Assembly: GCA_007119395.1 (NCBI GenBank)
Contig: SKPS01000142.1
Span: 1 to 12,538 of the forward strand
Direction: 5' to 3'
Source of the DNA: Lentimicrobiaceae bacterium
GTDB lineage: Bacteria; Bacteroidota; Bacteroidia; Bacteroidales; SKPS01
Length of the DNA stretch: 12,538 bases
The translations under genes and the position numbers were made by a program. Of the stretch, positions 1-8,206 are shown one piece after another; the stretch's first letter is position 1; every line of letters starts with the position of its first letter. The notes under the pieces are model-generated. The model did not search any database. It was not told where the DNA came from and was given only the letters and a program-made list of their open reading frames with translations.

Positions 1-1221
1 GATATACCCTTTTCGTTGCAGGTACTCCATACCGGCCACGCTGTTGAGGGTGAAGGGGAACCGGAATCCGGTGAAGGATTGGTTCCATGCCTGTTCGTTC
101 ATTTCGATTTGGAATACGGTTTCGCTGAAAGAGAGATCTCTCATGTTCACTTTGCGGAATCCGTTTGATTGGATGTGGTGGGCATGTTTTCCAAGGACCC
201 GCTGTATTTCGTCGTCGAGGGAGTGGTTTACGAAGAGGGTTGGGGTTACCCTATGATTTTTCAACATGTTGAAAACACGTTCGTAATGGGATGCGTCACC
301 ATCGCTGTTAAGCGACACGGCGAGGGCTGCGGGGCGGTTATCGGGCCAGGGTATGAGTCTGAACTCCAGGGGTGAGTTTCGGTAGAATTTCTGCATGACA
401 ATTTCGCAGAAGGCATTGATTTGCACGGCATTCCAATGACCACCATCGTTCGAGGGGTGTAGCAGGTACGAAGAGGGGAGGAGGAGGGTTCCCCCTTTGC
501 CATATTCGTTGAAGGTGAGTGCCGGAAAGAGGAGGGTGTCTGTATTCCAGTATGCGAGCACTTTGGTCTTTTCAGAAAGGATCGAGTCGGGAACCAGGAT
601 CCATGATCCCTCTCCGAGGGTTGGTATCAGCAAGCCATGGAGTGAGTCGGCCAGATGGCCATACAACGAAAACCCCTCCATGTTCCGCTCAGACATCATC
701 ACACCAAAGGGTTCGGCCAGGGGCCAGTTATCGGGTTCCAGTCTGCCGTACATACTGATGCGGTCGGTGCCGTTACGGAAGTTTCGCCCAAGGTTGTCGC
801 CTGCGATCAGCAATCCCCCTCCGGCGATCCATTCACGCAGGATCTCCAGTTCAATGTCATCCATGTAGGTGAGTGAATACTGCCTGTCGGCATCATGGTA
901 GTGAATGGCCGTCAGCATCAGCAATATGTTGAACTGATCCAGATAGTCCCTGTCGAGCAGGGCATCCCGTGTTGCCAGTCGGGTGTAGGCGCCCTGCCTC
1001 AGAAACGACTCCATGGTAAGGGTCACCCCCTCCGGCAGGCTGCCGGTGCCATCCTTGCCTGTGGTGATAATCAACACCCGTGGCAAACGACATACAACTA
1101 TCTCCTCTTCACTCTCGGGTGATGCCCCGGAAGGTATCAGGTAGACAAAGATGGCAGCCACAACGACCAGCAGTGCCACCATTGTGATCACAACAAGAGC
1201 TGTTTTTTTGTATTTTTTCAT
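1..1221 (-). CDS. Membrane-anchored GATase-like / polysaccharide deacetylase-like protein (partial, C-terminus outside window)
   Basis: Fourth gene of the exopolysaccharide-type operon. The frame is open for 407 codons from ATG at 1221 and runs off the left edge. Residues 1-29 are a basic start plus one hydrophobic segment with no clear cleavage site, so the protein is probably anchored in the inner membrane with its body in the periplasm. Residues 47-285 look like a Rossmann/class I GATase-like fold (EWIAGGGLLIAGDN at 130-143, as in DUF4350-type proteins). From about 298 a CE4/NodB-like domain begins: AALAVSLNSDGD at 298-309 stands where motif 1 (TFDDG) belongs, and RFPF at 387-390 resembles motif 3. 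The histidine pair of motif 2 is replaced by N353 and K357. The start overlaps the previous stop by 4 bases (ATGA), suggesting translational coupling. Membership of DUF2194 or a PelA-like family is possible but not shown. Function is inferred from context only. Confidence 0.8.
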   Translation of the reverse strand, partial: MKKYKKTALVVITMVALLVVVAAIFVYLIPSGASPESEEEIVVCRLPRVLIITTGKDGTGSLPEGVTLTMESFLRQGAYTRLATRDALLDRDYLDQFNILLMLTAIHYHDADRQYSLTYMDDIELEILREWIAGGGLLIAGDNLGRNFRNGTDRISMYGRLEPDNWPLAEPFGVMMSERNMEGFSLYGHLADSLHGLLIPTLGEGSWILVPDSILSEKTKVLAYWNTDTLLFPALTFNEYGKGGTLLLPSSYLLHPSNDGGHWNAVQINAFCEIVMQKFYRNSPLEFRLIPWPDNRPAALAVSLNSDGDASHYERVFNMLKNHRVTPTLFVNHSLDDEIQRVLGKHAHHIQSNGFRKVNMRDLSFSETVFQIEMNEQAWNQSFTGFRFPFTLNSVAGMEYLQRKGYI

Positions 1222-4200
1222 GGGTTGATGATTTCCAGTGTTGCTTCTTGGTTGGGCCATAGGTCGATAAAGAGCCGCCCTCCCCTTACCCTGAAGGTGC
1301 CATCTGAAGCACCTCCGGTCACCCTGATGGTGTGGGCCGGTCCACGGTACTCTACAGTCACAGGCTGTCGGTTGTAATTCGCCTCCAGGTTGTTGTTGAC
1401 CGTAACATAATACCGTTGTCCTCCCCCTGATACGTTCAATGTGGAGTTTTCATAAACAAACAGGTAGTTGGCCACCTGGTGAAAAGGGGCTACCCAGAAT
1501 CCGGTGTTTCGAGCGATGCGGATCGCCTTCTCAAAGTGGTATGGCGAAACGTTGTCTATATCAGTTCCGGCCAGGTGTAACAGGTTTCTGTGTTCCCTTG
1601 TTCCGGGTTCGTACACATGTCTGAATAGCATTATGGCCCAGGTTCCGTGGTGTTTCCTCAATAATGTATCCAGTTGGTGTAGCGAAGGTTGTTGATGGTT
1701 TCGGATACGTATGAAGGGGTGTCTTTCGCGCCAGGGTGTAGCCACGAGGTGTTCATCAGGGGTTGAGGGGTTAAGGATCCAGGGTCCGGGTGGCCGCACT
1801 TCGTGACCTTCGTTACGCAGAGCACGGTATTCGTTGTCAGACAGTTGCAAATAGTGTGTACCACCTGTTGCTTCGGGGCCGTAATAGACCTGGCTAATGG
1901 TAGCGGGAAGCTGGTACATCTCCAGCATCGCCATTGCATTGCTGTATTGTGAGTAGCACCGTCCATCGAAAGCGATGGTGACGGCCCCTTCTCTGCCACG
2001 GTAAAAGTTACACAGCGAAAAAAGATGGTCTGCGGGTATGTCGTGGATTTCTCTGGCCGGCAAGGGTTCCAGTTGGCTGAATACCTTTGCCAGCGAGTCG
2101 TAGGCCACTTTGACGCGCGCGGTATAGGTGGGCTCTTCCCATTTGTCCCACCGGAACCTGAGGGTTCTTCCATCGGGGAAGTTTGATACGGGTCGTTGGG
2201 CTTTGTCGGTGACAAAGAAGCTAAGGTGGAACCCTCTGGTTTCAGAAACGGCTACGGAGCCGTCGGGGTTGAGGCCATCAATCACATAACGGCTTGAGGG
2301 ATCCGACAAGTTCAATGCATTCCAGCTTATACGAAGCTCCAGGAAGCCGTTGTCGGAGATGTAATATCCTGCGTTCGAGGTGGCGGGATCGGTGCATTTT
2401 CCAAATTCCAGCAACCCTCTGTTGTGTGTTACCTCTTCAGAGGTGTCGCCCAGTACATCCACCCTGGCGGGATTTGAGAGCATCAACTGGTCGATAAACA
2501 TGCCATCATGGTTTTTAACCGATTGATACCCCGGCCGTTCACCTGTAAAATGGTTGGCCATCACGCTGTAGTGGTGATCAACGAGTACGTTGGCATATTC
2601 CGGACCGGTCACCTCTACCAGAAACTCTACCCCCCGGCGCAGAGGCTGATCGCGGAACGGTAGTTTGAAGCTCCCACGATTCTTGTCGTGTGTGTCAATG
2701 GCTATGTAGAGGTTGTGGCGTGAGAAGTCAACATCAGGGATATTGGCAGCCAGATAGAAGTAGGCTGCATCAGCGGTGGCTTCAAGGAAAGGCTTGTCGG
2801 TTTCTTTGCCCCAGTCGTCAGGGTTTCCGTCGATCAACCGTGCCCTGGGTTCCAGGGCGATTACACCATACATCTGCTCAGGGTTTTCCACATTGAGCCA
2901 GTTTTTCCGCCGCTCCAGTGGTTCCTCCAACTCCATTACCAGCCAATTCTGCTTAAACCATTCATCAATCCAGGCAAACCAGAGTGCTCCGGCACATCCG
3001 CTGCGATGGATGTTCTCGGTCATCAACACCGCTATCTCAGCCTGCTCCTGTTCAGAATAACCTCCGTGGTGGTATCCAAAAGGGGTGTAATGGCTGTTGC
3101 CTCTGCTGGTGGGCACACCATACTCGGCAATCACCAGGGGCATACCCGCCTGGTGCCGCTTCAGATCGAGCAGATAAGCGTAGAAGTTGTCGTATTCACC
3201 TCTGTGGTTCTTTGTTTGGGTATACTTCTCTTCAAGGAAGATGTAATCAGGATAATAGGGATAGACATGGTACGACGCAAAAAGACCCGGTTTAAAAAGG
3301 GTTGTGTTGCTGAACTTTTCGATATCCACTGTTTCCAGGTCATCCACTCCCAGTTCTCTGTTGTGATACATAGGATCCAGGGTAAGCCAGTTGATGAATG
3401 AGATGGGCCTTTGCGCCTGGTATGTTTGTGTTTCATACCTTGCTGTAAACTCCATCACACCGGCCAGCCACCATTCCATGGGGTTGCCGTCCAGCAGGTC
3501 AATAAAGAGGCCGTATGGCAGGTCGATGCTGTCGTTTCTGTTGGTTGTGGCCACCGCTTCCGGTTCCCACTCTCTTCCCAGTGCCCATCCAATGGTGTAT
3601 TTTGATACATCGGCGCTGTACACTCCATGGGCATGCCCCGGCTTGGGGGCCCTCACCAAGTTGCCGTGGATGACATCCACCGCATCCCTGATCTCTCTGA
3701 GAAAAGTCCGCGTATAGCCAGGGTTACCATAGTCGTCACCCGGTGGCTCCTCAGCCCAAACACCCTGCATCAACCACAATTTTCTGTTGGCATAATGGAG
3801 GTTGTAGTAGGCCAGTGCATGATAAAACTCAGGAGGCAGGATGGTGTAGGTGCGGATGGTGTTGGCATTCATCTCACCAATCATAATAAACCACTCCAGG
3901 TATTGTTCACGCGTGGCCGAAAACTCACCGGGCCACTTCCCGGGCAACGCAACACCCATATTCACCCCCTTCAGAAATACCTCCTCCCACCGTCCAACAG
4001 CCACCCCCTCATCCAATACAGTGGTGTAGGCCGAAAAATAGTCTCCATCGGCCACAAAATGGTACACCGAGGACCCTGCCAGCCGTGTTAACTGCTCAAC
4101 AGAAAGGTCCTCCATTAACGGCTTGTTGGGGTCCTCCTTCACAATCTCTACAATCCGGCTTCTTCTGATGCGGTCTTCAAGCTGCAACATCTTTACTACT

Positions 4201-4253
4201 AAGTAGCCAAGCAATATCAGCAAAAGCAATATGATGAGATACTTTGCCTTCAT
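1218..4253 (-). CDS. Membrane-anchored clan-A-like glycoside hydrolase with carbohydrate-binding-like and deacetylase-like domains
   Basis: A 1011-residue protein, probably a periplasmic enzyme that trims or processes the polymer made by the operon. Residues 5-22 form an uncleaved membrane anchor. Residues about 92-440 look like a (beta/alpha)8 glycosidase: GVNMG at 96-100, NTIRTY at 131-136, a strand-4-like ALGREWEPE with E228 as candidate acid/base, a strand-7-like VIAEYG with E377 as candidate nucleophile, and a strand-8-like FAWIDEW at 426-432. Residues about 470-705 resemble a DOMON/CBM9-type beta-sandwich. Residues about 757-930 resemble a CE4/NodB deacetylase (AFDGR at 761-765), but the usual HxxxH metal site is missing (VRPPGPW at 819-825). 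A beta-rich tail closes the protein. Start and stop each overlap the neighbouring gene by 4 bases as ATGA. The domain order is the reverse of PgaB (deacetylase first, hydrolase second). GH family and substrate are not assignable by eye. Confidence 0.85.
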   Translation of the reverse strand: MKAKYLIILLLLILLGYLVVKMLQLEDRIRRSRIVEIVKEDPNKPLMEDLSVEQLTRLAGSSVYHFVADGDYFSAYTTVLDEGVAVGRWEEVFLKGVNMGVALPGKWPGEFSATREQYLEWFIMIGEMNANTIRTYTILPPEFYHALAYYNLHYANRKLWLMQGVWAEEPPGDDYGNPGYTRTFLREIRDAVDVIHGNLVRAPKPGHAHGVYSADVSKYTIGWALGREWEPEAVATTNRNDSIDLPYGLFIDLLDGNPMEWWLAGVMEFTARYETQTYQAQRPISFINWLTLDPMYHNRELGVDDLETVDIEKFSNTTLFKPGLFASYHVYPYYPDYIFLEEKYTQTKNHRGEYDNFYAYLLDLKRHQAGMPLVIAEYGVPTSRGNSHYTPFGYHHGGYSEQEQAEIAVLMTENIHRSGCAGALWFAWIDEWFKQNWLVMELEEPLERRKNWLNVENPEQMYGVIALEPRARLIDGNPDDWGKETDKPFLEATADAAYFYLAANIPDVDFSRHNLYIAIDTHDKNRGSFKLPFRDQPLRRGVEFLVEVTGPEYANVLVDHHYSVMANHFTGERPGYQSVKNHDGMFIDQLMLSNPARVDVLGDTSEEVTHNRGLLEFGKCTDPATSNAGYYISDNGFLELRISWNALNLSDPSSRYVIDGLNPDGSVAVSETRGFHLSFFVTDKAQRPVSNFPDGRTLRFRWDKWEEPTYTARVKVAYDSLAKVFSQLEPLPAREIHDIPADHLFSLCNFYRGREGAVTIAFDGRCYSQYSNAMAMLEMYQLPATISQVYYGPEATGGTHYLQLSDNEYRALRNEGHEVRPPGPWILNPSTPDEHLVATPWRERHPFIRIRNHQQPSLHQLDTLLRKHHGTWAIMLFRHVYEPGTREHRNLLHLAGTDIDNVSPYHFEKAIRIARNTGFWVAPFHQVANYLFVYENSTLNVSGGGQRYYVTVNNNLEANYNRQPVTVEYRGPAHTIRVTGGASDGTFRVRGGRLFIDLWPNQEATLEIINP

Positions 4254-5830
4254 TCTTTGCCAAATCTTTTAGAAACAGAGAGGTACCCGATAAAATTCTC
4301 ATACCATGGATTGTAGAAGCGTGATAATCCAACAGAGTAGCTCATGCTCTTTCTGTTGTAGCCCATTTCTCCGCTGGCTTCCCAGTGCTCTATGTCGTCG
4401 GAGTCACGGCCAATGTTACCGGTCATGGTTGCGTACATCCCTTCGGCGGGTTCCCAGTAAAGGGTTGCCAATGCACCATTGAGGGTTCGTTGTTGTGGCG
4501 ACCAGTACCTTGGAGATCGGTAGCGGTAGTCGCGGTAATTCTGATAGATTCCCACCGTGATATTCGGATTGCTGAAAAACGTATAACGAAGTGTAACCGT
4601 GTAATGTTGCCCCGGGTTTCTTCCCAGGGTGTCCAGGTCTAAAAGGTAGAGCTCTCTCACGTTGACATACCTGTATTGGGCATCGAAGCGCAGCTTGCCT
4701 CTGCGGATGGTCAGATTGTTGGTTATATGATCGTGCCCCACCTGATTCCAGTAGTAGTAGTAGTCATACCCTGCTGAAAGGTGGTTTGCGAAGGTGAACT
4801 TCCCTGCTCTTCTGTTCCATGCATGGTGGATACCGTATGTGGTGAGCATCTCTTCGTTCACACTGGCACCCAGGTAGGTACTCAGTTGATGGTTGCCCCG
4901 TATGAGTGTGCCCCGCAGTGTGGTGTTGTCGTACCATCGTCTTTCATCTTCCTGCTGAAAGTAGGCTCTGTGTGATCGGTCTATCAGGTGGCTGAATCGC
5001 AGCACCAGGTGGTCTGATACACGTTTTGAGAGTGAGAGGGTGTGCACCAGGGCGTTGATGTTGTAGGCCGGGGTGTCACTGCCCATATCAATGGGCTCCT
5101 GTTCGTTGATGTACATAGAGGTAAGCCCCATTGTGAGGGCCAGCTGTTGTTCAGCCCTTCTAATCAGCGACTTGATCTCTTCGTTGTTTGGGTCAAGCTG
5201 GTCTGCTTTGCGCAGGTATCTTCGGGCAGTATAAGGTTTTCCGGTCGCCAGGTAGACCCTACCGGCGCCCATCCAGGCATTGGCCATGGAGGAGTCGTTT
5301 TTTATCATGTCGAGGAATACCTGCAGTGCCTCCTGCCCCTGGTTGCTGTTGACCAGGGCGTAGGAGAGGTCTTCCAGCAAAGGGGTGTGGCCGGGGAGGT
5401 GCACCAGCGCTTTGCTGTACCATTTTTCCGCTTCCCTGAAACGCCCTGATCGGTAATGGCACCGCCCGATGCCCCATAACGATTCCGTGTTGGTGCTGTC
5501 GTATGCTACAACCGGAAGGTAATGGCGTATTGCCGCATCGTAGTCACCATCATCCCAGTAGATACGGGCCAGCGCCAGATTGGCATCCCAATCTGCCGGA
5601 TCTATATCTAACACTCGCTTGTAGTAGCGCTTCGAAAGCTCCATGTCACCCTGCATACGAGCATTGAAACCTTTGGCCCGCCAGTAATCGGCAGAAGTGG
5701 TGTCACCGTCAGTTGGGTTTGCTGTGATGTGACCCTGAGCCAAACCGGTAACCGACCAAAAGAATAACACCATCACCAGAGTGAAAGGTCGAATTACCGT
5801 TTGAATGCCGTCTTCTGTTTCCCTGTTCAT
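4250..5830 (-). CDS. TPR and outer-membrane beta-barrel protein, YaiO-like; candidate polysaccharide exporter
   Basis: From the ATG at 5830 the protein has 526 residues. A signal peptide occupies about 1-33 (hydrophobic LVMVLFFWSVTGLAQG). TPR-like helices fill about 47-225, with typical endings such as LDIDPADWDANLALARIY. From about 230 to the end runs an aromatic-rich, alternating pattern of beta strands and tight turns, as expected for an outer-membrane barrel of the YaiO kind. E. coli YaiO is barrel only and PgaA is TPR plus a larger barrel, so this protein is intermediate. The role inferred is to guide and pass the polymer from the upstream synthase through the periplasm and outer membrane. 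Start choice: this ATG sits one base after the synthase stop (TAACATG). An in-frame ATG at 5860 would overlap the synthase by 29 bases and give an unusually long leader. The final residue is not the phenylalanine typical of many barrels. Confidence 0.82.
   Translation of the reverse strand: MNRETEDGIQTVIRPFTLVMVLFFWSVTGLAQGHITANPTDGDTTSADYWRAKGFNARMQGDMELSKRYYKRVLDIDPADWDANLALARIYWDDGDYDAAIRHYLPVVAYDSTNTESLWGIGRCHYRSGRFREAEKWYSKALVHLPGHTPLLEDLSYALVNSNQGQEALQVFLDMIKNDSSMANAWMGAGRVYLATGKPYTARRYLRKADQLDPNNEEIKSLIRRAEQQLALTMGLTSMYINEQEPIDMGSDTPAYNINALVHTLSLSKRVSDHLVLRFSHLIDRSHRAYFQQEDERRWYDNTTLRGTLIRGNHQLSTYLGASVNEEMLTTYGIHHAWNRRAGKFTFANHLSAGYDYYYYWNQVGHDHITNNLTIRRGKLRFDAQYRYVNVRELYLLDLDTLGRNPGQHYTVTLRYTFFSNPNITVGIYQNYRDYRYRSPRYWSPQQRTLNGALATLYWEPAEGMYATMTGNIGRDSDDIEHWEASGEMGYNRKSMSYSVGLSRFYNPWYENFIGYLSVSKRFGKE
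4750..4764. repeat. Five-copy AGT trinucleotide tract inside the barrel gene
   Basis: AGT is repeated five times on the plus strand. On the coding strand this gives four tandem TAC codons (four tyrosines then tryptophan) within the beta-barrel domain. Gain or loss of a unit would keep frame. It is short and may simply reflect an aromatic-rich strand. Confidence 0.6.
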
Positions 5831-5831
5831 G

Positions 5832-7316
5832 TTATGTTGATGTAGAGTTAATTCGTTCATTCAATCCGCGCCGCTCAATCTTTTTCCATTCGTGGCGTTT
5901 ACGCAAATAGTTGATCATTCCTTGGATCTGGGCAAACATTTTGAAGAATGAATAGCTGAAGTTTCCGATTACCCCGCTGCCCAGCAGGACAACCCAGTCT
6001 GCAAAGGTTTTGTATCGCAGGGCATCTCTGTTAGCCGCTGACTGGTGCATGCTCCAGTGTTCTATCATCACAGTAATGGAGCTCATGATAAGAGTGGTCA
6101 CAACGATCACCCCCAGCAGCATCAATATCACCCATTGTTGGTTCAGTTCTCCTGTTATTACAAGCGTTGTGACGAAGGCCAATGCAAAGAGTTTCACCAA
6201 TGGTGCCACCAGTTCCATAAAGAGGTAATAGGGGAGTGCGATCAGGCCGGTGATTTTGTATTTGGGTTCAAAGAGCATGGATCGATACATCCAGAGTGAT
6301 TCGGCGAGTCCCTGATGCCATCTTGCGCGTTGTGTAAAGAGTGGCTTTCCTCTTTCCGGTGCTTCGGTCCAGCAAACCGGACCGGGCAAAAAGACCACCC
6401 TCCCTTTGCGCCGTTTGTCGTGATAATATTTCCACAAGCGAAGCACCACCTCCATGTCTTCGGTGATGGTGTGTTTACCTGTACCCATTTGTTTCACAAT
6501 ATATGGGTGGCTGTTATTGGGTGAGAGAAACCCTCCCACCTCCTGAAGGTCTTTGCGGCGGAACACAGAGAATGCCCCTGACATGATCAGCAGGGCGTTG
6601 AGTCGGCTCAGGGTAAGTCTTGCGATCATAAAGGTGCTGATGTACTCAAGGATCTGCCAGTGCACCCAAATATTCTTTGGCATCCGTGCACTCACCACAC
6701 GGTTGTCTTGCAGCGTGAGGTCATTCGACAGGGCGATCTGACCTCCACTTACGAATACTGAGGGGTCTTGTATCATAGGAGCCGTGACCCTGCGCAATGC
6801 TTCGCCGTCTAAGATGCTGTCGGCATCAATGGTGCAAACAAAGTCGCTCTCGCAATAGTTGATGCCGGCATTGATCGCATCAGCCTTGCCCCCGTTCTCC
6901 TTGTCAATGACCAACAGTTTACCCGACTCATCCGAATAAACACCCCTTATGCTTGCCGTTTCCAAGGGCAGATTGTTGGTGTGAACAGTGGCAGGCGTCG
7001 CTGAGAACCCTTCAAGAAGCCTGGCCAACGTGCGGTCGCGACTTCCGTCATTCACTACAATCACCTTGTAATTGGTGTGGTTCAGCTTCAGAAGCATACG
7101 AATGCACTGCACAACTGATACCTCTTCGTTGTACGCCGGAACAATGATACAAACCGAATGGTCGTCAGATATGACATCACCTTTTTGTGCAGACTTACGC
7201 CCTCTCTTGCGTGTGAAAAAAAGAACAAAAGCAGAGGCGTACAACCAGATGTCGATCAGGAGGTAGAGCAGAAAGTACAGAATCAGTAGCTTCTCAACAA
7301 TTCGTATTACCAGCAT
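5832..7316 (-). CDS. Processive family 2 glycosyltransferase, PgaC/IcaA-like exopolysaccharide synthase
   Basis: A 494-residue inner-membrane polymerase that would link sugars from nucleotide-sugar donors and move the chain across the membrane. A transmembrane segment lies at about 10-34. The GT-A domain begins at VCIIVPAYNEE (55-65) and shows the full processive GT2 set: VVND (D90), GGKADAIN (142-149), DAD (164-166), TED (285-287) and QRARW (329-333). Further membrane segments lie at about 355-388, 395-418 and 437-460. No PilZ domain is seen at the C-terminus, so there is no direct sign of cyclic-di-GMP control. E. coli PgaC is of similar size (about 440). It is the first gene of the operon. 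Start choice: an in-frame TTG at 7340 would add eight residues, but the ATG at 7316 fits the promoter just upstream. Cellulose- or PNAG-type polymer cannot be told apart from motifs. Confidence 0.9.
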   Translation of the reverse strand: MLVIRIVEKLLILYFLLYLLIDIWLYASAFVLFFTRKRGRKSAQKGDVISDDHSVCIIVPAYNEEVSVVQCIRMLLKLNHTNYKVIVVNDGSRDRTLARLLEGFSATPATVHTNNLPLETASIRGVYSDESGKLLVIDKENGGKADAINAGINYCESDFVCTIDADSILDGEALRRVTAPMIQDPSVFVSGGQIALSNDLTLQDNRVVSARMPKNIWVHWQILEYISTFMIARLTLSRLNALLIMSGAFSVFRRKDLQEVGGFLSPNNSHPYIVKQMGTGKHTITEDMEVVLRLWKYYHDKRRKGRVVFLPGPVCWTEAPERGKPLFTQRARWHQGLAESLWMYRSMLFEPKYKITGLIALPYYLFMELVAPLVKLFALAFVTTLVITGELNQQWVILMLLGVIVVTTLIMSSITVMIEHWSMHQSAANRDALRYKTFADWVVLLGSGVIGNFSYSFFKMFAQIQGMINYLRKRHEWKKIERRGLNERINSTST

Positions 7317-7348
7317 GATCACAGAGGGTTGTGTGCTCAATTATTCGG

Positions 7349-7356
7349 CAAAGATA
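7349..7356 (-). promoter_or_regulatory. Candidate -7 promoter element for the polysaccharide operon
   Basis: The minus strand reads TATCTTTG, a full match to the Bacteroidota -7 consensus TAnnTTTG, in the 47-base gap between nfo and the synthase gene. Transcription would begin near 7343, leaving a leader of about 26 bases before the ATG at 7316. I see no convincing TTG at -33, so readthrough from nfo remains possible. Confidence 0.45.
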
Positions 7357-7363
7357 AGCTGAA

Positions 7364-8206
7364 TTACCGAACGAAGCTTCTCAGCATGGCAATCTCTTCG
7401 GCCCAGATTTCATCATTGGGTGTTTCAAGAATCAGCGGCATATGGTTAAATCGCTGATCGTTCATCAAACGTTGGAACAGTTCAATCCCCAATGTTCCTT
7501 CGCCCAGGCTGTGGTGGCGGTCTACGCGTGATCCAAACTCTTTTTTGGAATCGTTGATGTGCATCCCTTTCAGGTAATCAAACCCTACCACCCTGTCGAA
7601 CTCGTTCCAGGTGTTCACGTAGCCCTCTTCGCTTTTCAAATCATATCCTGCTGAATAAGCGTGACAGGTGTCGATACACACACCCACACGCGACTTGTCT
7701 TCAACGCGTTCGATGATATGGGCCAGGTGCTCAAACCGATACCCCATGTTGGATCCCTGCCCTGCGGTGTTCTCAATCACCGCCATCACCCCACGGGTTT
7801 TGTCCAGGGTGATGTTCACCGATTCAGCAATGGTATTCAGGCACTCCTCTTCGGAAATCTTCCTCAGGTGTGAACCGGGATGGAAGTTAAGCCGGTCGAG
7901 CCCCAACAGTTCACACCGCTGCATCTCATCCAGAAAGGCAGTTCGCGATTTCTTCAGACCCTCCTGTTCGGGATGCCCCAGGTTGATCAGATAGCTGTCG
8001 TGTGGAAGTATTTGAAAAGGTTGAAAATCATGCTTCTCGCACAGGTCCCGGAATTGCTTGATGGTCTCCTTCTCAAGGGGCTTGGCAAACCACTGCTTCT
8101 GATTTTTCGTAAACAGCCCGAAAGCATTGGCGTTTAGCTTTACCGCATTGGTTACCGCGTTGTCAACTCCTCCTGACGCACTTACATGCGGTCCGATGTA
8201 CTTCAT
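7364..8206 (-). CDS. nfo: Endonuclease IV (AP endonuclease)
   Basis: Cuts the DNA backbone 5' of abasic sites during base excision repair in the cytoplasm, using a three-zinc centre. The 280-residue product aligns by eye with E. coli Nfo (285 residues) without gaps until the tail. Shared blocks include MKYIGPHVSASGG at the start, LFTKNQ, ILPHDSYLINLGHP, NFHPGSH, VIENTAGQGSN, GVCIDTCHA, RVDRHHSLGEG and PLILET. All nine zinc ligands known in E. coli Nfo (H69, H109, E145, D179, H182, H216, D229, H231, E261) are present at the same positions. Start choice: an ATG at 8233 would add nine residues not seen in the family and would lie almost on the predicted transcription start, so 8206 is preferred. 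No Shine-Dalgarno is visible. It lies 47 bases upstream of the polysaccharide operon on the same strand, probably by chance. Confidence 0.97.
   Translation of the reverse strand: MKYIGPHVSASGGVDNAVTNAVKLNANAFGLFTKNQKQWFAKPLEKETIKQFRDLCEKHDFQPFQILPHDSYLINLGHPEQEGLKKSRTAFLDEMQRCELLGLDRLNFHPGSHLRKISEEECLNTIAESVNITLDKTRGVMAVIENTAGQGSNMGYRFEHLAHIIERVEDKSRVGVCIDTCHAYSAGYDLKSEEGYVNTWNEFDRVVGFDYLKGMHINDSKKEFGSRVDRHHSLGEGTLGIELFQRLMNDQRFNHMPLILETPNDEIWAEEIAMLRSFVR

Noticed and set aside
497..868. 123-codon plus-strand frame at the left edge
   Set aside because: Shadow of the minus-strand membrane protein, which has an uninterrupted 407-codon frame with a signal anchor and domain motifs.
4750..4764. 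AGT x5 tract as a phase-variation or slippage site
   Set aside because: Unit length three keeps the frame, only five copies are present, and tandem tyrosines fit an aromatic-rich barrel strand.
5831..5860. Start of the TPR/barrel gene at the ATG at 5860, overlapping the synthase by 29 bases
   Set aside because: The ATG at 5830 lies one base after the synthase stop and leaves a shorter signal-peptide n-region. The longer form is not excluded.
7317..7340. TTG start at 7340 for the synthase gene
   Set aside because: It would lie almost on the predicted transcription start and adds eight residues with no support. The ATG at 7316 is simpler.
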